NCBI GenBank assembly: GCA_023423065.1
Contig: JAFAGC010000118.1
Coordinates: 1-64,000 of the forward strand
DNA length: 64,000 bases
From: Pseudomonadota bacterium
Lineage (GTDB): Bacteria > Pseudomonadota > Gammaproteobacteria > Steroidobacterales > Steroidobacteraceae
Direction: 5' to 3'
The notes beneath the pieces were generated by a model. The model was not told the origin of the DNA, did not search any database, and worked only from the letters and a program-made list of their open reading frames with translations. This document shows positions 49,562-60,660 of the stretch, piece by piece (the stretch's first letter is position 1; each line of letters begins with the position of its first letter). Made by a program: the position numbers and the translations under genes.

Positions 49562-52500
49562 TCAGGGCAGTCGATTCGCGCGCACGACGAAGCTGGACCA
49601 GACCGATTCCGAGCCCGATCCGCGCGTACGCAGCTGCGCGGTGCGCAGTGCATCGGCGGCGCGTCCGCTTGCGCGGTAGGCAGCATAGAACTCTTCCATG
49701 AAGCGTGCCGTGAGTGCGTCCTCGACCGGCCACAGCGATGCGACGACGGTGCTCGATCCGTTGGCGAGGAATCCATATGTGAGCCCGAGCACGCCTTCGC
49801 CGCGCAGTTCGCGGCCGTCGCCGGTCGCGCATCCGCTCAGTACCACGACGTCGGCACGCAAGCCGCTGCGCACGATGTCGTCGGTGGTGAGGCGGTCGAG
49901 CTTGAGAGTCGAACCATCGGCCGCGAACTCGCTCAGGAACAGCGCCGATTGCTCGGGGGCATCCTTGCGTGCGACCGCGTGGGTCGCGAAATGCAGTACG
50001 TCGAGCTCGCTCGACGGCAGTTCGATCACGCGCCGCGCGGTCGCGTTGAAGCCCGCGAGCTCGATCACATCGGCACCCTCGAAGGCATGCACCACCGCGC
50101 GCGCCTCGATGGCGGAATACGGCAGTCGTGCCAGCCTTCCGACCGGGCCCTCGCCGCGGTAGTTAGGAGGCGGGTTGGCCGCGAGACTGAGGCGGCGGTC
50201 GTCCGGCGTATAGACGGGATCCGAGACGACGGCGACCCGCCGCGGCACGACAGCTGGCGATTCGCCCGGACGCAGGGCGAGCGCGAGCGAGGGCGCCGCG
50301 GTCACCACGAACCGGTCGAGGAGCTGCTCGCGCGACTTGCCGTCGGACAGTGGCAACGCGGCGAAGGGAATTCCGTTGAGCGGCCCATCGGGCAGCACCA
50401 ACAGGCGCCGGGCGTTCACGCCCTTGAGGAGGTTGCCGGCCACCGAGGCAATCGGAGACTGGGCGGAGGTATGCTCTCCCGCGCGCTGCATCTCGACGAA
50501 CGAATTGACGATGTCATCGAGCGCGCGTTTTCCCGGCAGCGCGGCATGCCGCAGATCGTTGCGCGTCAGCAGCCAGGCATGCGAACGGCGGTCGCCGACG
50601 AAATAGGCGAGGACCGCGGTATCGGGCGGCAGCGCCGCCTGCACCGTCTCGAGCGAGGAGGGCATGTTGAGACCGTTGCTCGCTTCGATGCCACGCATTA
50701 CCAGCGATCGCGCCTCGAGCTGCGTACGCGTTTCGTCGATCTTGCGACGGATCTGCAGGATCGCCTCGTCGTCCGTGCGGACCTTGCGTGTACGCCGTTC
50801 GAGATCGACCTGCAGTGCGGTCATCTTCTCTCGCAGCAGCTCGCTCGCCGCGTCGCGCGGCGTAACGGGCGCCTGTGCCGTGTGCGTGAGCCGGTCGACC
50901 AGCGAACGGGCCCGAATGGCCTCCGCGGTGCGAAACGCCTGCCACGACGCATCCTTGTCGCCCGCCGGCCTGCCCGCGAGATCGGCTTCGATGCGCGCTT
51001 CGTAGGGGGCGTAACTCGCCGACAGGAAACGCGCGCGCAGCTCCGGGTTGGCCGACTTCACGCGGATCCGCCTTTCGATCGCGATGGCGGTGTCGGCCGC
51101 GGCACCCGCGCCGCGCACGTCGCCCGCGTCGAGCAGCGCGAGTGCGAGCGCCGAGCTGGTATCGATGCGATTGAAATCGAGCTTGAGCCGCGCGTAGATC
51201 GCGTCGGCCGCGCGCAGATCGGCAAGCGCTTCGGCGGTACGCTGCTGGCGCTGCCTGAGCCTCGCGCGCTCAGCGAGTGCATCCGCGCGCGTCTGTTCGT
51301 TGCGGGTACGCAGGACTTCCGTGATAAGCGCGTCCGCGCCGCGCAGGTTCCCCAGCTCGCGCAGCTCGCCGGCGATGAGTACGCGTGTACGTTCCGTGAT
51401 GTCGTCGACGGGCGAGATCTGCTCGGCGCGGCGCAGGTATTCGAGCGCGATGTCGTGCTGGTCCAGCTCGGCCGCGGCATTGCCCGTGAGGCGCAGCGCC
51501 GATGAAAGTCCGACCATGTCACCGGCGCTCTCGAACAGCGGCAGCGCGCTGCGCAGCGACTGCAGGGCGCGTTGGACATCGCCGGTGCGGAACTGGATCG
51601 CGCCGAGCGCGGCCAGGATGCGGGCGGTCTGCCCGACGTCGCCGCGCGCGCTGAACATCTCCAGCGCTTCGCTGTGGAGAACCAGCGCGCGGTCGAATTC
51701 GCCCAGCGAAATGAGCGCGTTGGCGAGATTCGCGGTTACCGTCGCGTGCAGATCCGGATTGCGATCTCGCTCGATGAGCGGCAGCACCGTCTCGTACATG
51801 GCCGCGGCCCTGGCGACTTCGCCATTGCGGTTCGCGACATAGGCCAGGTTCTGCGTGGCGCCCGCGACGAAGAACAAGTCGCCCCTGGCACGAGCCCGTT
51901 CCATGACTTCCCGGCACACTTTCTCCATCTGCTCGTAGCGACCGAGGATCTCGTCGGGCCGGGCGCCGATGGACATGGCCAGCATCGCGTCGGAAGGCGC
52001 GTCGTTCGCATCGAAGTACTTGCGCAGTTCGATCATCCGCGCGCTGATCGCGGCGAGCCGGGCCTCCTTGCCGCCGTTCTTCTCGTCCACGAGATTCAGC
52101 TCGGCGAGGTTCAGCAGTACTTCCGCTCGCGCCGCGCCCATCGGATCGTCGACTTTCGAATAATGCGTCTGCGCCAGCTCCGCGCTCCTGCGCGCCGCCT
52201 CGAAATCGAACAGCAGGTTGAATTCGGAAAAGCCTCGCTGGTATTCGGCTTCCGCGAGCGAACGCATGTCGCCGGCCGCGGCGAAATGCTCCGCGGCATT
52301 GCGCAGCCAACGCACGCCGGCACGCCAGCTCGTGGTATCCGGACCTGCGACCAGCTCGTTGCCCTTGCCGAGCGCGATGAACCCGAGCAGGCGTTCATCG
52401 CGACGGCCGCCCGGCGAATCGGGCCAGCGCAGGATGCGCACCGCCGCGGGCGCGCGCCAGTCGCGCTGATCGATACTCGTGAGCGTGACGCGCACCGCCT

Positions 52501-52831
52501 GGGGGTGCGGCACCTGGATCACCGTGCGATGCAATCCGTGGCGCAGGTAGGCGTCGGCGAGCTCGATCTGCCGCTCGTCCGTTTCGATCTTCACGCGCAG
52601 GTCGATGTCGCGTTCGCGTACTTCGACTAGATAGGTACCGGCGCGCAGCGTGCGGGCGAATTCCTGCGGCTTGTCGCCCTGGACCAGCAACTCGGTTGAG
52701 AACTCGACCAGCGGCTGGGGTTCGAACACGCCACCGCACGACGCCGCCACGATCGCGCAGACGATCGCCAAGGCGCGGAGGCAGCTCGGAGACGAGCCGC
52801 GGGTGGAAGCGAGGAGCCCAGACCGGAACAT
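49562..52831 (-). CDS. TPR-CHAT (caspase-like) predicted lipoprotein, copy 2
   Basis: A 1089-residue paralogue of the neighbouring CHAT protein with the same plan: lipobox AASC (Cys32), beta domain, TPR array (about 130-620), helical linker and CHAT domain with His951 (LHFATHA) and Cys1001 (VLSGCATGDG). The C-terminal 150 residues are close to copy 1, whereas the N-terminal half has diverged, so the two probably keep the protease but sense different partners. It is the first gene in the transcription direction, 290 bases before copy 1, with its own copy of the conserved block. Confidence 0.9.
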   Translation of the reverse strand: MFRSGLLASTRGSSPSCLRALAIVCAIVAASCGGVFEPQPLVEFSTELLVQGDKPQEFARTLRAGTYLVEVRERDIDLRVKIETDERQIELADAYLRHGLHRTVIQVPHPQAVRVTLTSIDQRDWRAPAAVRILRWPDSPGGRRDERLLGFIALGKGNELVAGPDTTSWRAGVRWLRNAAEHFAAAGDMRSLAEAEYQRGFSEFNLLFDFEAARRSAELAQTHYSKVDDPMGAARAEVLLNLAELNLVDEKNGGKEARLAAISARMIELRKYFDANDAPSDAMLAMSIGARPDEILGRYEQMEKVCREVMERARARGDLFFVAGATQNLAYVANRNGEVARAAAMYETVLPLIERDRNPDLHATVTANLANALISLGEFDRALVLHSEALEMFSARGDVGQTARILAALGAIQFRTGDVQRALQSLRSALPLFESAGDMVGLSSALRLTGNAAAELDQHDIALEYLRRAEQISPVDDITERTRVLIAGELRELGNLRGADALITEVLRTRNEQTRADALAERARLRQRQQRTAEALADLRAADAIYARLKLDFNRIDTSSALALALLDAGDVRGAGAAADTAIAIERRIRVKSANPELRARFLSASYAPYEARIEADLAGRPAGDKDASWQAFRTAEAIRARSLVDRLTHTAQAPVTPRDAASELLREKMTALQVDLERRTRKVRTDDEAILQIRRKIDETRTQLEARSLVMRGIEASNGLNMPSSLETVQAALPPDTAVLAYFVGDRRSHAWLLTRNDLRHAALPGKRALDDIVNSFVEMQRAGEHTSAQSPIASVAGNLLKGVNARRLLVLPDGPLNGIPFAALPLSDGKSREQLLDRFVVTAAPSLALALRPGESPAVVPRRVAVVSDPVYTPDDRRLSLAANPPPNYRGEGPVGRLARLPYSAIEARAVVHAFEGADVIELAGFNATARRVIELPSSELDVLHFATHAVARKDAPEQSALFLSEFAADGSTLKLDRLTTDDIVRSGLRADVVVLSGCATGDGRELRGEGVLGLTYGFLANGSSTVVASLWPVEDALTARFMEEFYAAYRASGRAADALRTAQLRTRGSGSESVWSSFVVRANRLP

Positions 52832-52918
52832 CTATTTCTTTTACCGATACCGCGACCGTGCCAGAAGTGCGCACGTCCCTGTGCCGCGAAGTCAATGTTT
52901 ACAGGCACATACGCCGCC

Positions 52919-53026
52919 CCGCAATCACGAGTAGAGAAAGGAGGCAGGGTTTGTAGCAAGTCCTTGATTGAAAATACTTTTAGTTATGACAGTCCCAGGT
53001 GAGAGAAACCCCGAAGTCATGACACT
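52919..53026 (-). promoter_or_regulatory. Conserved upstream block, copy 2 (CHAT gene 2)
   Basis: On the minus strand: AGTGTCATGAC, TTTCTCTCACC, then TGCTACAAACCCTGCC at 69-84 and GATTGCGG at 101-108, exactly the spacing of copy 1. The bases between these elements differ strongly. Ends about 90 bases before the CHAT start. Confidence 0.6.
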
Positions 53027-53071
53027 ACTTAGGGGACAGCCAGAAAAACCCACCAGAGAATGGGCTAAGTA

Positions 53072-53791
53072 ATGAATAGCGCGGACGTTTTTCACCACGA
53101 ATTCGAGATGCTCACGCGCACGCTGACGTTCGGGAAGGTCCTGGACCGGTTCCGTAGAGCTCCAACCGACACGACGACCCATCGGCAACTGCTGCTCGAG
53201 CTGCAGCACGTCATCAACGTGCATTCTCGTCTTTGCGAGGTCGCCGCCGACGTCGTGCGGCCGGAAGACAGGAACGCGTGGCAGGATCTCCTTGCCGTGC
53301 CGGCACTCGGCTTCGATCAGGGCGGATCCTTCCTGGAGGACCTGCGTGCCCTCGGCATCCATTCACTCGATCGGGTGTCGTTGACGCCGCTGCCGCAGAC
53401 CATCGCGCTCGCGGCATACGCGCACTACCAGCTCATGGAGCGCGCCGCTGTGGGGCTCGTCGGTTACCTCTGGTTCTTCGAGCGCATGCCGCGCCTGTTC
53501 TATCCACTGTGGGTCGAGTCCTCCCGGCGCGGTGGTGTCCCTGAAAGTGCCCTCAAGGCGCTCACGGCCGGTACGCTCGACGACGGGCTGCGCGACCAGC
53601 ACGTCGCACGGTGTTGCCGCCAGATCGTCCGCCGACCGCGCGACCTGGGGCTGGCGACCCAGACGCTGCGCGAAACCGCCGAGTTGTTCGCGTCGATGGT
53701 GGACGCGGCATTGCAACGGATCGAATCCGGCTACTTCGTGGATAACGATCCGGCGGAGATCACCGGTGGCGGGATGGGCCAGGTGGCCTGA
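53072..53791 (+). CDS. Helical protein of unknown function
   Basis: A 239-residue, mostly helical, soluble protein. Conserved-looking parts include LLLELQHVINVHSRL and YAHYQLMERAAVGLVGYLWF, where His/Glu spacing might suit a heme-oxygenase-like diiron fold, but I cannot confirm this. It is divergent from CHAT copy 2 across 240 bases and lies 52 bases before the exonuclease gene. Confidence 0.6.
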   Translation: MNSADVFHHEFEMLTRTLTFGKVLDRFRRAPTDTTTHRQLLLELQHVINVHSRLCEVAADVVRPEDRNAWQDLLAVPALGFDQGGSFLEDLRALGIHSLDRVSLTPLPQTIALAAYAHYQLMERAAVGLVGYLWFFERMPRLFYPLWVESSRRGGVPESALKALTAGTLDDGLRDQHVARCCRQIVRRPRDLGLATQTLRETAELFASMVDAALQRIESGYFVDNDPAEITGGGMGQVA

Positions 53792-53843
53792 AGCCGGTTC
53801 GAGGGAAGCGCCGCCGCGCGCCCACAGCGATTATCATGCGCGC

Positions 53844-54743
53844 GTGATCTACCTCATCGACGCCTCGGTCTACGTCTTCCGAGCGTATTACTCCATGCCG
53901 CCGGACATGACCGACCGCGACGGAAATCCCGCGCACGCGACCTTCGGTTTCGCCCGCTTCCTGGGAGACCTCGTCGAGCGCGCGAAGCCGCAATACATCG
54001 CGGTCGCATTCGACGAGAGCCTGTCCACGTCGTTCCGCAATCGCATCTATCCCGCGTACAAGGCGAACCGTGAGCCACCGCCCGAAGATCTGAAGCTGCA
54101 ATTCGAACGTTGCCGCGAGTTCTGTCACCACGCGGGAATCCCCGCATTCAGCCACGCCGAGTACGAGGCGGACGACATCGTCGGCACGTTGATGACGCGC
54201 TGCCGACGCGCAGGATTGCCGGCCACTCTCGTGACCCGCGACAAGGACTTCGCGCAGCTCATCCGTGCCGGCGACGTGTACTGGGATTACACCGACAATG
54301 CCCACTACCGCTACCACGAGATCGAGGATCGATTCGGTGTCGCGCCCGAGCGCTTTGCGGATTTTCTCGCGCTGATGGGCGACAGCGTCGACAACATCCG
54401 CGGCGTGCCCGGTGTGGGCGCGAAGACCGCGGCCGCGCTGATGCGGGAATTCGCCTCGCTCGAAGAGCTCTACGACAACCTCGACATGGTGGCGGCGATC
54501 CCGATCCGCGGCGCGGGCAAGCTCGCGGCGAAACTGCTCGAACACCGCGAGGCGGCGTTCCTGGCGCGACAGCTCACCGAGATCGCCTGCAACATGCCCT
54601 GGGAGATCTCGCACGGCGAACTCATGCGGCGCGCGCCGGACATGACCGGGCTCACCGCCTTCTTCGATCGCCACAACTTCGGGCCGCTGCTGCGCAAGCA
54701 GGCCGAGCGCCTGGCCCTGCTGCCGCTGCTCGCGGCGGCCTAA
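53844..54743 (+). CDS. 5'-3' exonuclease / flap endonuclease (Xni/ExoIX-like)
   Basis: A 299-residue stand-alone relative of the PolI 5'-nuclease domain. Motifs: YLIDASVYVFRAYYS, YIAVAFDESLSTSFRN, AEYEADDIVGTLM, VTRDKDFAQLI (acidic metal ligands) and a helix-hairpin-helix GVPGVGAKTAAAL. It should cut flaps in repair or Okazaki processing. The start is GTG; conserved sequence begins at once after it. The stop overlaps the stop of the convergent DUF4097 gene. Confidence 0.9.
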   Translation: MIYLIDASVYVFRAYYSMPPDMTDRDGNPAHATFGFARFLGDLVERAKPQYIAVAFDESLSTSFRNRIYPAYKANREPPPEDLKLQFERCREFCHHAGIPAFSHAEYEADDIVGTLMTRCRRAGLPATLVTRDKDFAQLIRAGDVYWDYTDNAHYRYHEIEDRFGVAPERFADFLALMGDSVDNIRGVPGVGAKTAAALMREFASLEELYDNLDMVAAIPIRGAGKLAAKLLEHREAAFLARQLTEIACNMPWEISHGELMRRAPDMTGLTAFFDRHNFGPLLRKQAERLALLPLLAAA

Positions 54744-55600
54744 CGCTCGACGTCTTCGTCCATTCCGCGTTTGTTCGCGGGCATGTGTACCGCGCCGCGC
54801 ACGGCTTCGTGCTCGATGCTTCCCGAGCTGTCGCCGTTCACGGTGAAGTCGCCGCCCACGCGTGCCGCGTAGATGTCGCCCGAGCTGTCCTGCTCCACGA
54901 CGATGCTGCCTTTCACATCCTCGATGCGGATGCCGCCGGAACTGTCCTGCAGTACGCGCACGCTACCGGCGACCTGGCGAACGTGCATGTCGCCGGAGCT
55001 GTCCGCGGTGACCTCGACGTCGCCGCGCACGTCTTCGATTTCGATGTCGCCCGAACTGTCGCGCACCCGCACACTGCCCGCGCCTTGGATTTCCAGGTCA
55101 CCGGAACTGTCGCCGACGTCGGCGAGCTCGGCGATCCGCTCGATCTCGAGATCGCCGGAGCTGTCCTGCAATTGCAGTGATTTCAGATCTTCGAACGACG
55201 CATCGCCGCTCGAGTCGATCGCCTCGACCGCGATGTTCGTGGGCAGCGCGACGCCGAGCTCGATGTACGCGTGGCCGTTCGCGCCGGACAACCAGTTGGC
55301 GTCGTCCTGCGGCAGTACGGTCTCGATGAACACGACGTTGCCGTCGCGGCGCACGCTGAGCTGGGCGGCATCGAGCAATTCCTGTTTGGAAGCGCACGCG
55401 ATTCCGCGCGCCTCGATGCGTACCGCATCGGATCGGCCGATCACCTTCAGGCCGCCCGCACCCGCGCGCAAGATGACCTTTTCGACACCTTTGGCATCGA
55501 CGCCGCCGGCGCGGTCCGCGCGAAACTCGCACTCATCTCCCCAGGCGAACGCCGTGGCGGGCCCGAGCGCCAATAACATCAAACAGATCTTCGATTTCAT
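54740..55600 (-). CDS. DUF4097-like exported repeat protein
   Basis: A 286-residue exported protein (signal about 1-20, ending AFA). The C-terminal 160 residues are eight to nine beta-helix-like repeats of about 20-22 residues, each with a DSSGD core (DSSGDLEIE, DSSGDIEIE, DSSGDIYAA and so on). The Asp/Ser-rich turns could bind calcium. ATG at 55600 has GGGGG six bases upstream, better than the ATG two codons earlier. Function unknown; a surface or envelope role is inferred. Confidence 0.8.
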   Translation of the reverse strand: MKSKICLMLLALGPATAFAWGDECEFRADRAGGVDAKGVEKVILRAGAGGLKVIGRSDAVRIEARGIACASKQELLDAAQLSVRRDGNVVFIETVLPQDDANWLSGANGHAYIELGVALPTNIAVEAIDSSGDASFEDLKSLQLQDSSGDLEIERIAELADVGDSSGDLEIQGAGSVRVRDSSGDIEIEDVRGDVEVTADSSGDMHVRQVAGSVRVLQDSSGGIRIEDVKGSIVVEQDSSGDIYAARVGGDFTVNGDSSGSIEHEAVRGAVHMPANKRGMDEDVER

Positions 55601-55677
55601 GATCATCCCCCGGGGAATTTCTCGGCTGACGGCCTTTGAGACTGACGAGCGGGTGTTTCGGTTTACACTTCGCGGCC

Positions 55678-57936
<2,259 letters not shown>

Positions 57937-57942
57937 CCGGGA

Positions 57943-58590
57943 TCACGCCGCGGGCGAGCTCACCACGCTCAGCACCGCGACGAAATGGCAGGCGACACCG
58001 CCGAGCACGAACAGGTGCCACACCGCGTGCGTATAGCGGCGCGTCTTCCAGACGTAGAACGGTACGCCGGCGGTGTACAGGACTCCGCCGGCCGCGATCC
58101 AGGCGAGCTCGAACGTGCTCAGTGCCGCGATCATCGGCTTGACCGCGATCACCGCGATCCAGCCCATCGCGAGATACAACGCGACCGACAGCTTTGGAAA
58201 ACGGAATCCCACCGTGGTCTTCGCGACGATGCCGAGCACCGCCAGCGTCCAGACGGTCGCGAACAGCGCCCAGCCCCACGCCCGCTCCATCGCCACCAGC
58301 GCGATCGGCGTGTAGGTGCCCGCGATCAGCAGGTAGATCGCCGAGTGGTCGAGCTTGCGCAGCGAGAGCTTGCGCGCCGGATCGCGCGCGGCGTGGTAGA
58401 TCACCGACGTCACGAACATCGCGAGCGCGCTGAGCCCGAACACCAGCGCGGTGGTCAGCCGCCACGGATCCGGGAAGGCGACCCAGGCGAGCCATGGAAT
58501 CGCGAACGCGCAGGCGACGATGCCGAGTCCCGCGGTCAGCGAATGCGCGAGCTCTTCGGTGCGGGAATACGGCGCGGCGACGGTCGTCAC
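57943..58590 (-). CDS. Hemolysin III / PAQR-family membrane protein
   Basis: A 215-residue protein with seven predicted transmembrane helices. Motifs: EELAHSLTAGLG, SVIYHAARDP (metal-binding His), LRKLDHSAIYLLIAGTYTP (Asp/His) and VWHLFVLGGVACHF (His pair), all ligand regions of the PAQR/HlyIII fold, whose bacterial members may be zinc-dependent lipid hydrolases. The start is GTG. It ends six bases from the convergent acs stop. Confidence 0.9.
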   Translation of the reverse strand: MTTVAAPYSRTEELAHSLTAGLGIVACAFAIPWLAWVAFPDPWRLTTALVFGLSALAMFVTSVIYHAARDPARKLSLRKLDHSAIYLLIAGTYTPIALVAMERAWGWALFATVWTLAVLGIVAKTTVGFRFPKLSVALYLAMGWIAVIAVKPMIAALSTFELAWIAAGGVLYTAGVPFYVWKTRRYTHAVWHLFVLGGVACHFVAVLSVVSSPAA

Positions 58591-58612
58591 GCCAACCAGC
58601 TTATCAGCTGCA

Positions 58613-59389
58613 TCACCGGCTGGCCGAGCGCGCGCGCTCGGGAAATTCCGCCTGCGGCACCAACACGTCGCCCATGAGAATCCGCTTGAGGTAATCGGGC
58701 GCGATCAGGTGGCAGTACTGGCCGGAAGGCACGGACTTGCTGCGGGCCTGCACGGCTCCGGCCGCGCGCAGGGACTTGGCCCGGATGCGCAGCGTGCCGC
58801 CCGCGTCGGCTTCGACCATCGTGAACGCCTCGAGCCATTCGCCCTCGCTGTTCGCGACCAGGTCGGGCTCGAGCATCACGCCGATGGCGCCCTTGAACGG
58901 CATCTTCTTCTTTTCCCGCTCGGTGAGAGAGGCCATGACCGCATCGAGCGTGCGGCGATTGAGGCGCGCGCAGCTCGAGGGTTCGCCGGCGGCGGTGGCG
59001 CCGTATTCGGCCCTGATCCGTTCGGGGCTGTGCAGCTTGCAGGAGATCATGCGCGCCTTGAGCCGCTGCGGATCCGCGTATCCGACGAATTGCATCGTTT
59101 CGAGCGGATTGAGCGAGGGCGTCGCGCGCGTGAAGGCCTGGTAGTCGCTGATCAGCACGTTGCGCGCGGGCACGCGCGACGACGCGATTTCTTTCTGCGC
59201 GACGGCGCAGTAGTCGTCGAGCGGAACCACCTTGGTGGGTTGTCCCAGCACCACGGGTTCGGGATCGCTGGCGCATCCGGCGAGCGCCAGACTCATCGTG
59301 AGACTCGTGGCGAGACAAGCCGCATTACGCGCCGTAAGCTTCCGCAAGCAGACGGCCACGCTGCCGACCAGGACGACAACCGTTTTCAT
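58613..59389 (-). CDS. Lipoprotein, unknown function
   Basis: A 258-residue protein with a long leader ending in a lipobox (LALAGC, Cys near residue 39). The mature part has four Cys (YCAVAQ, SCKLHS, SCARLN, YCHLIA), suggesting disulfides. GGGGAG lies upstream of ATG 59389. An upstream in-frame extension runs inside the divergent gene and is rejected. No family recognised. The signal peptide could start later. Confidence 0.65.
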   Translation of the reverse strand: MKTVVVLVGSVAVCLRKLTARNAACLATSLTMSLALAGCASDPEPVVLGQPTKVVPLDDYCAVAQKEIASSRVPARNVLISDYQAFTRATPSLNPLETMQFVGYADPQRLKARMISCKLHSPERIRAEYGATAAGEPSSCARLNRRTLDAVMASLTEREKKKMPFKGAIGVMLEPDLVANSEGEWLEAFTMVEADAGGTLRIRAKSLRAAGAVQARSKSVPSGQYCHLIAPDYLKRILMGDVLVPQAEFPERARSASR

Positions 59390-59422
59390 GGGCGCTACTC
59401 CCCAGCTGGAAAGAGACCTTCG

Positions 59423-60562
59423 ATGTCCAAGTGCAGGCAGACTCGGCATCGCATGCCATTCTGGCGTTACGTCGCATCGGCGTTCGCGGGCACAGTTCTC
59501 ATGACGGCGAGCGGGCTGGCCGCGGATACCCCTCCATTTGTCATAGCGCACCGCGGGGCCAGCGGGTACGTGCCCGAACACACGCTCGCGGGATACTTCA
59601 TCGCGATCCAGCAGGGCGCGGACTACGTCGAGCCCGACCTCGTGATCTCGAAGGACGGGGCGCTGCTCGCGCGGCACGAGAACGAGATCGGCGGCACAAC
59701 GGATGTCGCCTCGCATCCCGAATTCGCCGCGCGACGCACGACCAAGGTCATCGACGGCGAATCGATCACCGGCTGGTTCACCGAGGATTTCACGCTCGCG
59801 GAACTGAAAACACTGCGCGCGCGAGAGAGGCTGCCCGAGCTGCGCCGCGCGAACACGCGCTACGACGGGGTGTTTCAAATCCCCACGTTCGACGAAGTTC
59901 TCGACCTCGTGGCGGCCGCCGATGCGCAACGCGCGGCGAATGCGCGTGCGGCGGGGCTGCCTCCGCCGCCGCGTATCGGCGTGTATCCGGAAACGAAGCA
60001 CCCGACTCATTTCGCCCGGCTCGGGCTGTACTTCGACGACGCGATGCTCGACGCGCTGCGCCGCCACGGATACTCGAAGCGCAGCGATCCGATCTGCATC
60101 CAGTCGTTCGAGGTCGGCAATCTGAAGTTGTTGCGCCGCCGCACGGATCTGCCGCTGGTGCAGCTCGTCTCACCCACCGGTCAGCCCGCCGATTTCACCG
60201 AGGCGGGCGATACGCGCACCTACCTGGATCTCATGAGCGATGCGGGCTTGCGGGAGATCGCCACCTATGCCGACGCGATCGGGCCTCATAAGGCCATGAT
60301 CGTCAACTATGCCAGCGGCAAGGCCCAGGACACCGGCCTCGCCCGCCGTGCCCGGGCAGCGGGCCTGGGGGTGCATCCCTGGACGCTGCGGGCGGAGAAC
60401 GAATTCCTGCCAGTTGTTTTAAGATCCTCCGGCGACGTCGCGGCCAAGGGTGACCTCAACATGGAAATCCACGCGCTGCTCGACGCCGGAGTCACAGGAT
60501 TGTTTTCCGATCATCCCGATCTCGCCGTGCGCGCGCGCGATGAGTGGTGGGAAGGTCGCTAG
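59423..60562 (+). CDS. glpQ: Periplasmic glycerophosphodiester phosphodiesterase
   Basis: A 379-residue GDPD that hydrolyses glycerophosphodiesters to glycerol-3-phosphate and alcohol. Signal peptide (about 1-38, ending LAA). Motifs: IAHRGASGYVPEHT (catalytic His), YVEPDLVISKDG (metal Glu/Asp), PETKHP and FSDHPDLA at the end. ATG 59423 is chosen as it begins the signal. It diverges from the lipoprotein gene across 33 bases. Confidence 0.92.
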   Translation: MSKCRQTRHRMPFWRYVASAFAGTVLMTASGLAADTPPFVIAHRGASGYVPEHTLAGYFIAIQQGADYVEPDLVISKDGALLARHENEIGGTTDVASHPEFAARRTTKVIDGESITGWFTEDFTLAELKTLRARERLPELRRANTRYDGVFQIPTFDEVLDLVAAADAQRAANARAAGLPPPPRIGVYPETKHPTHFARLGLYFDDAMLDALRRHGYSKRSDPICIQSFEVGNLKLLRRRTDLPLVQLVSPTGQPADFTEAGDTRTYLDLMSDAGLREIATYADAIGPHKAMIVNYASGKAQDTGLARRARAAGLGVHPWTLRAENEFLPVVLRSSGDVAAKGDLNMEIHALLDAGVTGLFSDHPDLAVRARDEWWEGR

Positions 60563-60577
60563 TCGAGGGAGCTGGTC

Positions 60578-60649
60578 ATGATCGAGAAGTGCACGAAGGC
60601 GCTCTGCGTTGCAGTCATTCTTCTGCAGGTCGCCGCGCAGATTTTCTAA
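60578..60649 (+). CDS. Small hydrophobic ORF (23 residues)
   Basis: MIEKCTKALCVAVILLQVAAQIF is encoded between glpQ and the VOC gene (residues given as MIEKCTKALC then VAVILLQVAA). GAGGGAG lies six bases before its ATG, a better ribosome site than that of either neighbour. The sequence suits a short membrane peptide. Family unknown. Confidence 0.4.
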   Translation: MIEKCTKALCVAVILLQVAAQIF

Positions 60650-60660
60650 GTCCATCGTTG

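Noticed and set aside
42409..52831. Anti-phage CHAT-gasdermin or Craspase-type defence island
   Set aside because: No gasdermin-like gene, Cas7-11/RAMP effector or mobile-element signs; the CHAT proteins carry lipoboxes and sit with a sigma factor instead.
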